From: an uncultured Oscillospiraceae bacterium
GTDB taxonomy: Bacteria > Bacillota > Clostridia > Oscillospirales > Oscillospiraceae
Direction of reading: 5' to 3'
Assembly: GCA_934623545.1 (NCBI GenBank)
Contig: CAKTVN010000010.1
Location: 1 to 16,870, forward strand
Length of the DNA stretch: 16,870 bases
In this document: piece after piece, positions 6,596-13,852 of the stretch
Numbering within the stretch: position 1 is the stretch's first letter
How the letters are laid out: each line of letters opens with the position of its first letter
Notes under the pieces: generated by a model
Database searches by the model: none
The model's input: only the letters and a program-made list of their open reading frames with translations
Told to the model about the DNA's origin: nothing
Program-made: the position numbers and the translations under genes

Positions 6596-7336
6596 CTACT
6601 TTCTGCGGCGCAAGATCGCCTCCGCGAGCTCCAGATCGAGCGGCGTCGTGATCTTGATATTCTCCTCCGAGCCGTCGGTGAGCTGGACCGTCATGCCGAT
6701 TGCCTCCACCGCCGAGCAGTCGTCGGTGATCGCGAGCTGCTTGTCGAGCGCGTTCTGAAGCGCTGCGCGCAGGAGGTCCGCGTCGAAGATCTGGGGCGTC
6801 TGCACCGCGTAGAGCGTTCTGCGGTCCGGCGTCTGCTGCACCGTCCCGTCCGTCGAGACCTTGATCGTGTCCTTGACCGGGATCGCCGGTGCGGCAGCGG
6901 CAAACTTCGCCGCCTTTGCGGCGGTCTTCGTGATGACCTCGACCGGCACGAGCGGGCGCGCCCCGTCGTGGACCGCGATGAGCTTTGCCTCGGACGAGAC
7001 TGCCTGAACCCCGGCTAGGACGGATCCCAGCCGCGTCGCGCCGCCCGGGACCACCATCCGCGCCTTCGGATATGCCGGGCAGAGCCGGCTCATGCGCTCG
7101 AGCGTGTCCTCGCGCGCGACCACGACGACCTCGTCGATGAGATCGCAGCGCTCAAATGCGTCCAGTGTCCGGCAGATGACCGGCAGCCGGTCCAGAATGG
7201 CAAAAATCTTGTCTGTCCCCTCCATGCGCGCGGCGCTGCCCGCCGCGACGATCACTGCCGCGCAGTATGGGTGCGCCAGCTTCCGCTTGAGCTGCACTGC
7301 CTTATCGTAAACACCGTATGCTTCCTTCAGTCCCAT
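6596..7336 (-). CDS. ispD: 2-C-methyl-D-erythritol 4-phosphate cytidylyltransferase
   Basis: A 246-residue IspD. It joins CTP and methylerythritol 4-phosphate to form CDP-methylerythritol in the MEP pathway. Nucleotide-binding residues are visible in [13 protein letters not shown] (31-43), followed by PGGATR (97-102), HDGARPLV (123-130), PVKDT (153-157), YAVQTPQIF (177-184), TDD (204-206) and [10 protein letters not shown] (227-235). The N-terminus carries about 24 residues before the usual start of the Rossmann strand, a modest extension; no alternative ATG exists closer to the domain. The gene starts 30 nt after the murD stop, with a moderate ribosome binding site (AGGATGG). It uses CTP, the product of pyrG elsewhere in the window. 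Confidence 0.96.
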   Translation of the reverse strand: MGLKEAYGVYDKAVQLKRKLAHPYCAAVIVAAGSAARMEGTDKIFAILDRLPVICRTLDAFERCDLIDEVVVVAREDTLERMSRLCPAYPKARMVVPGGATRLGSVLAGVQAVSSEAKLIAVHDGARPLVPVEVITKTAAKAAKFAAAAPAIPVKDTIKVSTDGTVQQTPDRRTLYAVQTPQIFDADLLRAALQNALDKQLAITDDCSAVEAIGMTVQLTDGSEENIKITTPLDLELAEAILRRRK

Positions 7337-7366
7337 GCTATCCCATCCTGTCTCCGCGTGCGCCGC

Positions 7367-8743
7367 TCATTGCAGCGCCATCACCAATTCCTTATACCGC
7401 ACGCCTCGCACCATGAAATTCTTAAATTGATCGAACGCCGCACACGCCGGGCTGAGCGTCACGATATCGCCCGCCTCTGCGTGCGCCCGCGCCGCCTCGA
7501 CCGCCGCCTCGAGCGACTGCACAGTCATGATCTCCGGCTTGCCGGGGGCGTATTCCGGCGCGTTTTCGACCGCCGCGCGAATTTTCTCCGCCGTCGCGCC
7601 GCAGAGGACGAGCAGCTTGACGTGCGCGCAAACCTCCGGTCCGAGCACGTCAAACGGAACGTGCTTGTCATAGCCGCCCGCGATCAGGATGACCTTTCTG
7701 TCAAAGCTGCGAAGCCCCGCAATGGTGCGCGAGGGGCTGCTGGCGATCGAGTCGTTGTAATAGCGAACGCCGTGCAGCTCGCGCACCAGCTCGATGCGGT
7801 GCTCGACGCCGCCGAAGCTGCGCGCCACAGCATCAATGTCCGCGTCCGAGGCGAGCCCCTCGACCGCACAGGCTGCCGCCATGTAGTTTTCGATGTTGTG
7901 AACGCCCGGGATTTTGATATCCGCCGCGTCCATGATCTTCCGTCCATCCCGGTACACCACATCGTCCTTGAGATAAACGCCGTGCTCCGGCAGCGCGAAG
8001 CGGGAGAATTTCTCGACATGCCCCTTCGCTTTTTCGGCAAAGGTGTTCGTGATGGCGTTGTCCATGTTGACGACGAGCTTTCCGTCCGCGCTCTGGTGAA
8101 GGTAGACATTCTCCTTCGAGGCGACGTATTCCTCCATGCCCCTGTGAACGTCCAGATGGTTCGGAGCCAGATTCGTCACGACCGCGATGTCCGCCGAGCG
8201 CGTCATCGTCATCAGCTGGAAGGAGCTGAGCTCGACCACCGCAATGTCCGTCTCCACCATCTCCTTAGCCCGCGGCAGGAGCGGCTGTCCGATGTTTCCG
8301 CCGATCCAGACCTTTTTCCCCGCGTGCTCCAGAATTTTCGCAATGAGGGTCGTCGTCGTTGTTTTTCCGTCCGAGCCGGTCACGGCGATGATCCTGCACG
8401 GACAGACCTCAAAGAAGACCTCCATCTCCGACGTCAGAACCGCGCCGCGCTCGGTCAGGCACGCGATCTGCGGAAGATCGGGGCGCATTCCGGGCGTGCG
8501 GAAGATCACATCCGCCTCCAGCTCGTCCAGATAGCCCTCGCCGGTATGGAGCACGGCGCCCATCCGCTCCAGCTCCAGAACCTCGTCGTCCAGCTTTTCG
8601 CGCGGCGTTTTGTCGCACGCGGTCACCGAAAGTCCGTATTCCAGCAGCATCCGGATCAGCGGGCGGTTGCTCACGCCGATGCCGAGCACCGCAATGCGCT
8701 TTGCGCGCAGGGCATGAAAATAGGTATCCACACGGTCGTTCAT
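7367..8743 (-). CDS. murD: UDP-N-acetylmuramoylalanine--D-glutamate ligase
   Basis: A 458-residue Mur ligase of normal MurD length. It adds D-glutamate to UDP-MurNAc-L-Ala using ATP, a cytoplasmic step of peptidoglycan precursor synthesis. The N-terminal UDP-binding domain shows GIGVSNRPLIRML (21-33) and FRTPGMRPD (81-89); the central ATPase P-loop is TGSDGKTTTT (122-131); NLAPNHLDVH (191-200) and the K210 region (EYVASKENVY, the likely carbamylated lysine) follow; DSIASSPSRTIAGL marks the C-terminal domain. The ATG at 8743 follows AGAAGG; further upstream in-frame codons would run into the RNase P gene region. It leads the murD-ispD-ispF-unknown unit. MurD genes usually sit in the dcw cluster, so this placement with ispDF is less usual. 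Confidence 0.96.
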   Translation of the reverse strand: MNDRVDTYFHALRAKRIAVLGIGVSNRPLIRMLLEYGLSVTACDKTPREKLDDEVLELERMGAVLHTGEGYLDELEADVIFRTPGMRPDLPQIACLTERGAVLTSEMEVFFEVCPCRIIAVTGSDGKTTTTTLIAKILEHAGKKVWIGGNIGQPLLPRAKEMVETDIAVVELSSFQLMTMTRSADIAVVTNLAPNHLDVHRGMEEYVASKENVYLHQSADGKLVVNMDNAITNTFAEKAKGHVEKFSRFALPEHGVYLKDDVVYRDGRKIMDAADIKIPGVHNIENYMAAACAVEGLASDADIDAVARSFGGVEHRIELVRELHGVRYYNDSIASSPSRTIAGLRSFDRKVILIAGGYDKHVPFDVLGPEVCAHVKLLVLCGATAEKIRAAVENAPEYAPGKPEIMTVQSLEAAVEAARAHAEAGDIVTLSPACAAFDQFKNFMVRGVRYKELVMALQ

Positions 8744-8766
8744 ACAAAGACCTTCTTTACTGTTTT

Positions 8767-8793
8767 CGTTATTTACGCGATTTACGTTATTTA
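8767..8793 (-). repeat. Three tandem 9-bp units in the murD leader
   Basis: On the minus strand the sequence reads TAAATAACG, TAAATCGCG, TAAATAACG head to tail, directly after the murD -10 box, so it covers the start of transcription and the first part of the leader. Whether it is regulatory is unknown. Confidence 0.6.
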
Positions 8794-8794
8794 T

Positions 8795-8823
8795 ATTATA
8801 TATGCAGCGGACAAATATTGCAA
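8795..8823 (-). promoter_or_regulatory. Promoter of murD-ispDF unit
   Basis: On the minus strand: TTGCAA (8823-8818), a 17-bp spacer, and consensus TATAAT (8800-8795). The -35 box is 5 bp from the -35 box of the rnpB promoter facing the other way. Confidence 0.8.
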
Positions 8824-8828
8824 TCTGT

Positions 8829-8857
8829 TTGACAAACAAGCCGCTATCCGCTAAAAT
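8829..8857 (+). promoter_or_regulatory. Promoter of rnpB
   Basis: Consensus TTGACA (8829-8834), a 17-bp spacer, then TAAAAT (8852-8857). Transcription would begin at about 8863-8865, exactly at the base of the RNase P P1 helix. Confidence 0.87.
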
Positions 8858-8862
8858 AATCA

Positions 8863-9216
8863 GGCGACCGGGACGGACAGTCGCGGGCACAGCGCCGAAA
8901 GGCCGTGCATGAGGAAAGTCCGGGCTCCACAGGGCAAGGATAACGGGTAACGCCCGCCCAGAGCGATCTGAGGAAAAGTGCAACAGAGATATACCGCTGA
9001 GGGTCTTCGGCCGTCAGTAAGGGTGGAAAGGCGAGGTAAGAGCTCACCCAATGGCGCGTGAAAGTGTCCATTGCTGTAAACTCTATCCGGAGCAACACCG
9101 CAGAGGAGACTAGGCTTGCCCGGCTGTCTCCGAGAAGGTGGCTTGACCGCGTTGGCAACGGCGCGGCTAGATAGATGACTGTCGATCACAGAACCCGGCT
9201 TATAGTCCCGATCGTA
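8863..9216 (+). ncRNA. rnpB: RNase P RNA, bacterial type A
   Basis: The catalytic RNA subunit of RNase P, which trims the 5' leaders of tRNA precursors. The universally conserved block GAGGAAAGTCCGGGCTCCAC is at 8911-8930, and its distal partner ACAGAACCCGGCTTATA is at 9188-9204. The ends pair as P1 (CGACCGGGAC at 8865-8874 with GTCCCGATCG at 9205-9214). ATAGATGACTG near 9171-9181 is also typical. Length (about 350 nt) and layout fit the ancestral type A found in Clostridia and unlike the type B of Bacillus. Ends are set from P1 pairing and promoter position and are uncertain by a few bases. Confidence 0.97.
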
Positions 9217-9246
9217 AAAGGAGCGCCCGCGAGGGCACTCCTTTTT
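9216..9246 (+). terminator. Terminator of rnpB
   Basis: AAAAGGAG-c-GCCC pairs with GGGC-a-CTCCTTTT around a GCGA loop, ending in a T-tract. Another hairpin (GTCACCCC/GGGGTGAC) starts at the next base. Confidence 0.87.
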
Positions 9247-9464
9247 GTCACCCCGGAGGGGTGACGCCGTTCTGTGCCGCAGACACAGGGAGACTGCGTC
9301 CGAAGGACGCAGCGCTTTTGTCACCCGAAGGGTGACACCTTATCTGCACGCGCAGCGTGCGGGGCACTTGTCTCCGGATTCACCGGAGGTGCCGTTTTTG
9401 CGGTGACACCGCAACTGTCGCTCCGCGGGCATACTTTTTTCTGTCTTGCCAGAAAAAAGTATGC
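9247..9464. repeat. Left hairpin array, about 25-nt period
   Basis: Seven short stem-loops follow one another: 9247-9265, 9272-9288, 9294-9312, 9320-9336, 9346-9360, 9372-9388 and 9398-9414. Their centres are 23 to 27 nt apart, most have 3-nt loops, and every stem has a different sequence. An eighth, longer hairpin (15-bp stem, 9429-9464) closes the array. The rnpB terminator hairpin, centred near 9230, falls in the same spacing. The end of the array is repeated inverted at 1-52. It is not a CRISPR: the units are not identical and there are no constant repeats. No gene is supported here; reading frames crossing it are basic and low in complexity. Confidence 0.75.
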
Positions 9465-9768
9465 AAAAAAGAGGCGCAGGACGCGTTCTATAGCGCTTAC
9501 GCGCGAAAAAACGTGTCGTTTTGTTGTGCGTATTTTCGTTCCCCCGTCCGTCAAAGAACGCCCTTCGGGCGACCGTCAAATCGGGTTTCCGCATCGCACG
9601 GTGAATCATGCGAATCGTTCCATTAGCGCCCGTTGAATATTTGACGTATGGAAGTCGAAACAGACGCAGAGTATTTCGACTACCTCGCCGGACTACCGAA
9701 TACGCATCGTTATCGCGTTTTGTCGATTTGGAATTTTCTTTTGTACAAACCAAACTCCTAGGAAAAAT
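9465..9768. other. Gene-free core between hairpin arrays
   Basis: About 300 bases with no supported gene. Visible structure: CGCCC/GGGCG (9559-9571) flanked on both sides by CCGTCAAA-like sequence, and an 8-bp stem AGTCGAAA/TTTCGACT (9653-9681). A minus-strand frame runs through it and both arrays, but it has no ribosome binding site and its product is Arg/Pro-rich without domain-like features. It could be a structured RNA, a decayed mobile element or a cargo-free core. Confidence 0.45.
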
Positions 9769-10006
9769 CCAAGAAGGGGGCATCAGCCCTCTTCTTGGTC
9801 GTTTTAAGGGGGAATGCAAAGGGGGGAAATCGAAATCCCCCCTTTGCCATTCTTTCTTTCGACCGTCAACGGCGCTTTCTTTCTCATGCTGAGAAAGAAA
9901 GCGGGGTTGAAACGTTTCCCCGCGTCCTTCGGACGCAGTTTTTTCGCGCCTGCGGCGCGGTATTGCGCCCTCCGGGCGCAAATAGGGTGTCACCCCTTCT
10001 GGGTGA
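9769..10006. repeat. Right hairpin array, inverted relative to the left array
   Basis: Stem-loops at 9769-9798, 9816-9847, 9874-9902, 9901-9923, 9922-9936, 9945-9959, 9963-9981 and 9990-10006. The last four are short, spaced 20-26 nt, and resemble the left array read on the opposite strand. For example, the reverse complement of 9974-10001 aligns with 9330-9351, including a conserved spacer (GACACCcTATtT versus GACACCtTATcT), and the GCGTCC/GGACGC hairpin occurs in both arrays. The first two are G-tract hairpins without a left-array match. No gene is supported. Confidence 0.68.
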
Positions 10007-10072
10007 GGTGATCATTCAAATCCTTTATACCTCCCCATAGAAGAAATAATGCCCCGGCGGAGCCGAAAACCC

Positions 10073-10101
10073 TTGATGTTTTTGCGGCTTTTTGTTATGA
10101 T
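10073..10101 (+). promoter_or_regulatory. Promoter of FAD-dependent dehydrogenase gene
   Basis: TTGATG (10073-10078), a 17-bp spacer and TATGAT (10096-10101). Transcription would start near 10108. Confidence 0.65.
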
Positions 10102-10194
10102 TGGTGCGTTGTGCAGACGCGCAGAGCCCATTTTTGCAGTTTTTCACGCCCGGAGCGCACGGCGCTGCGGTATGATTTTGAAAGGATGAACACG

Positions 10195-11571
10195 ATGCAA
10201 TACGACGTTATCATCATCGGAGCCGGTCCCGGCGGCATTTTCTCCGCCTATGAGCTCTCCAAGCTCCGCCCGGAGCTGAAGCTCGCCGTTTTTGAAGAGG
10301 GTCAGCCGCTCGAACAGCGCAGGTGCCCGATCGACGGCGTAAAGGTCAAGCGCTGCATCGGCTGCCCGACGTGCGCGATCATGAACGGCTTCGGCGGCGC
10401 CGGCGCCTTTTCCGACGGAAAATACAACATCACGAATGACTTCGGCGGCACGCTGCATGAGTATATCGGCAAAAAGCAGGCGCTGGAGCTGATGTACTAT
10501 GTCGACGAGATCAATGTCGCGCACGGCGGCGAGGGCACGCGGCTCTACTCCACCGCGAACAGCGCCTTCAAGACGCGCTGCCTTCAGAACGGGCTGCATC
10601 TGCTTGACGCCTCGGTCCGCCATCTCGGCACGGACATCAATTTTGTGGTCCTGAGCAATCTGTTCGCGGAGCTCAAAGACAAGGTCGATTTTCATTTCCG
10701 CACGCCTGTGCGCAAGGTCCTGGAATCAGGCGGCGGCTTTGAGATCGTCACAGACGGCGGCAGCTATACCTGCAAGCAGTGCATCATCTCGGTCGGTCGC
10801 AGCGGCAGCAAGTGGATGGAGGGCGTCTGCGCCGATCTCGGCATCGAAACGCAGTCCAACCGCGTCGACATCGGCGTGCGCGTGGAGCTTCCGGCGGAGA
10901 TCTTCAAGCATCTGACCGACGAGCTCTATGAGAGCAAGATCGTCTATAAGACAGAAAAATATCAGGACCTTGTCCGCACCTTCTGCATGAACCCGAAGGG
11001 CGCGGTCGTCAACGAGAACACGAACGGCATCGTGACGGTCAACGGACACAGCTATGAGGACCCGGCGAAGCAGACGGAGAATACGAACTTCGCGCTGCTC
11101 GTCTCCAAGCACTTTACAGAGCCCTTCAAGGACAGCAACGGCTACGGCGAATCGATCGCGCGACTTTCCAATATGCTCGGCGGCGGCGTCATGGTGCAGC
11201 GCTTCGGCGATCTCATCCGCGGGCAGCGCAGCACCCAGAAGCGCATCGACAAGGCGTTCATCACGCCGACGCTCTCCGCCACCCCGGGCGACCTGTCGCT
11301 GGTCATCCCGAAGCGCATTCTCGACGGCATCATCGAAATGATCTACGCCCTGGACAAGATCGCGCCCGGGACGGCAAATGACGATACCCTGCTCTACGGT
11401 GTCGAGGTCAAGTTCTACAACATGGAGGTCTCGGTCGACCAGAATCTTGAGACCGGGCACAAGGGGCTGTTCATCATCGGCGACGGCAGCGGCATCACGC
11501 ACTCGCTGTCGCACGCGTCCGCCAGCGGCGTCTATGTCGCGCGGCATATCGTTTCCGGGCTGGAAGCATAA
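10195..11571 (+). CDS. NAD(P)/FAD-dependent dehydrogenase, COG2509-like
   Basis: A 458-residue flavoprotein. The N-terminal dinucleotide-binding motif is GAGPGG (9-14) after a hydrophobic strand (YDVIIIG), with an acidic residue at the end of the second strand (AVFEEG). A cysteine group, C44 and C54-x2-C57-x2-C60, is followed by GFGGAGAFSDGKYN (65-78), the pattern I associate with the uncharacterised FAD-dependent dehydrogenases of COG2509. The C-terminal LFIIGDGSGITHSLSHASASGVYVARHI closes the flavin site. The electron donor and substrate are unknown; the cysteines could be redox-active or hold a metal centre. The ATG at 10195 is preferred because AAAGGA lies 8 nt upstream; the ATG at 10186 overlaps that site, and one at 10111 lies at the start of transcription. 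It is a single-gene unit. Confidence 0.85.
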   Translation: MQYDVIIIGAGPGGIFSAYELSKLRPELKLAVFEEGQPLEQRRCPIDGVKVKRCIGCPTCAIMNGFGGAGAFSDGKYNITNDFGGTLHEYIGKKQALELMYYVDEINVAHGGEGTRLYSTANSAFKTRCLQNGLHLLDASVRHLGTDINFVVLSNLFAELKDKVDFHFRTPVRKVLESGGGFEIVTDGGSYTCKQCIISVGRSGSKWMEGVCADLGIETQSNRVDIGVRVELPAEIFKHLTDELYESKIVYKTEKYQDLVRTFCMNPKGAVVNENTNGIVTVNGHSYEDPAKQTENTNFALLVSKHFTEPFKDSNGYGESIARLSNMLGGGVMVQRFGDLIRGQRSTQKRIDKAFITPTLSATPGDLSLVIPKRILDGIIEMIYALDKIAPGTANDDTLLYGVEVKFYNMEVSVDQNLETGHKGLFIIGDGSGITHSLSHASASGVYVARHIVSGLEA

Positions 11572-11575
11572 ATTC

Positions 11576-11602
11576 AAAGCACCGCCGCAAGGCGGTGCTT
11601 TT
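11576..11602 (+). terminator. Terminator of FAD-dependent dehydrogenase gene
   Basis: AAAGCACCGCC pairs with GGCGGTGCTTT around a GCAA loop and is followed by TT. It begins five bases after the stop codon. Confidence 0.85.
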
Positions 11603-11620
11603 CGTCACCCGAAGGTGACG
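11603..11620. repeat. GTCACC-family hairpin abutting a terminator
   Basis: CGTCACC pairs with GGTGACG around CGAA. The same hairpin, in the same place right after a terminator T-tract, follows rnpB (9247-9265), and a close relative lies within the left array (9320-9336). Confidence 0.7.
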
Positions 11621-11672
11621 AGCCAGACGCCCTCCGTGCGCAAAACTTTCCTCCATTTTTTGAAAAAATAAA

Positions 11673-11701
11673 TTGACATCCCGCGCGCGAGCGATTATAA
11701 T
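11673..11701 (+). promoter_or_regulatory. Perfect-consensus promoter of pyrG
   Basis: TTGACA (11673-11678), exactly 17 bp, then TATAAT (11696-11701): both boxes match the housekeeping-sigma consensus completely. Such a strong promoter before a long leader fits control after initiation. Confidence 0.92.
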
Positions 11702-11721
11702 ACCTCAGTAATTTTTCTGCG

Positions 11722-13555
<1,834 letters not shown>

Positions 13556-13563
13556 GCTTTCCC

Positions 13564-13591
13564 ATGCCCGGCGCAATGCGCCGGGCATTTT
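13564..13591 (+). terminator. Terminator of pyrG
   Basis: ATGCCCGGCGC pairs with GCGCCGGGCAT around an AAT loop, followed by TTT, eight bases after the pyrG stop. Confidence 0.85.
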
Positions 13592-13795
13592 GAGCTTGTC
13601 GAAAGCCTCGCAGAGTTTCGCCATCCGCAGATGGCGAAATAAAATGTGAATCTGTTTTGCGCGGCGGCGTGTACGTCGCGCAAAACACTTTACGCAATGC
13701 GAGTGTGGAAATCGCGCATCAAAGATGCACGATTTCTGCGCGTGGCATTGCGAAGTCTTTTCAAACGGAAAACCAGCGCAGCGTTTTCCGTTTGA
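13591..13795 (+). repeat. Structured intergenic repeat, copy B
   Basis: The second copy of the element at 1920-2154, same relative strand. Stems: a GAG..CTC hairpin (about 13592-13609); TTTCGCCAT/ATGGCGAAA (13616-13639); GTTTTGCGCG/CGCGCAAAAC (13654-13686) with the same 13-nt loop GCGGCGTGTACGT as copy A; CGCAATGC/GCATTGCG (13693-13700 with 13745-13752) enclosing a 13-bp hairpin with one mismatch (13708-13736); and a 13-bp hairpin (13761-13795) whose loop shares CAGCG-AGC with copy A. It lies between the pyrG terminator and the recG start and contains no supported gene. Confidence 0.8.
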
Positions 13796-13799
13796 GAGG

Positions 13800-13828
13800 T
13801 TGTATGTTCGCTCGTTCTGCGTTAAAAT
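13800..13828 (+). promoter_or_regulatory. Weak candidate promoter of recG
   Basis: A TAAAAT -10 (13823-13828) is preceded at 17 bp by TTGTAT (13800-13805), a poor -35. Transcription would begin near 13835, just before the AGGAGG site. It starts right where the structured repeat ends. Confidence 0.4.
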
Positions 13829-13852
13829 GATCCCAGAAAGGAGGCGTTCGGC

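Noticed and set aside
7271..8854. A 527-residue plus-strand frame opposite murD and ispD
   Set aside because: Shadow of murD/ispD; its sequence is His/Arg-rich, has no ribosome binding site, and crosses the murD promoter.
9247..9464. CRISPR array
   Set aside because: Units are regular in spacing but differ in sequence, with no identical direct repeats, no uniform spacers and no cas genes.
9340..9993. A 217-residue minus-strand frame through the hairpin arrays
   Set aside because: It translates inverted-repeat DNA into Arg/Pro-rich sequence, has no ribosome binding site, and part of it recurs at the window start because the DNA repeats, not because of protein conservation.
10111..10194. N-terminal extension of the FAD-dependent dehydrogenase from an ATG at 10111
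   Set aside because: The extension would start at the predicted start of transcription, lacks a ribosome binding site and precedes the canonical dinucleotide-binding strand.
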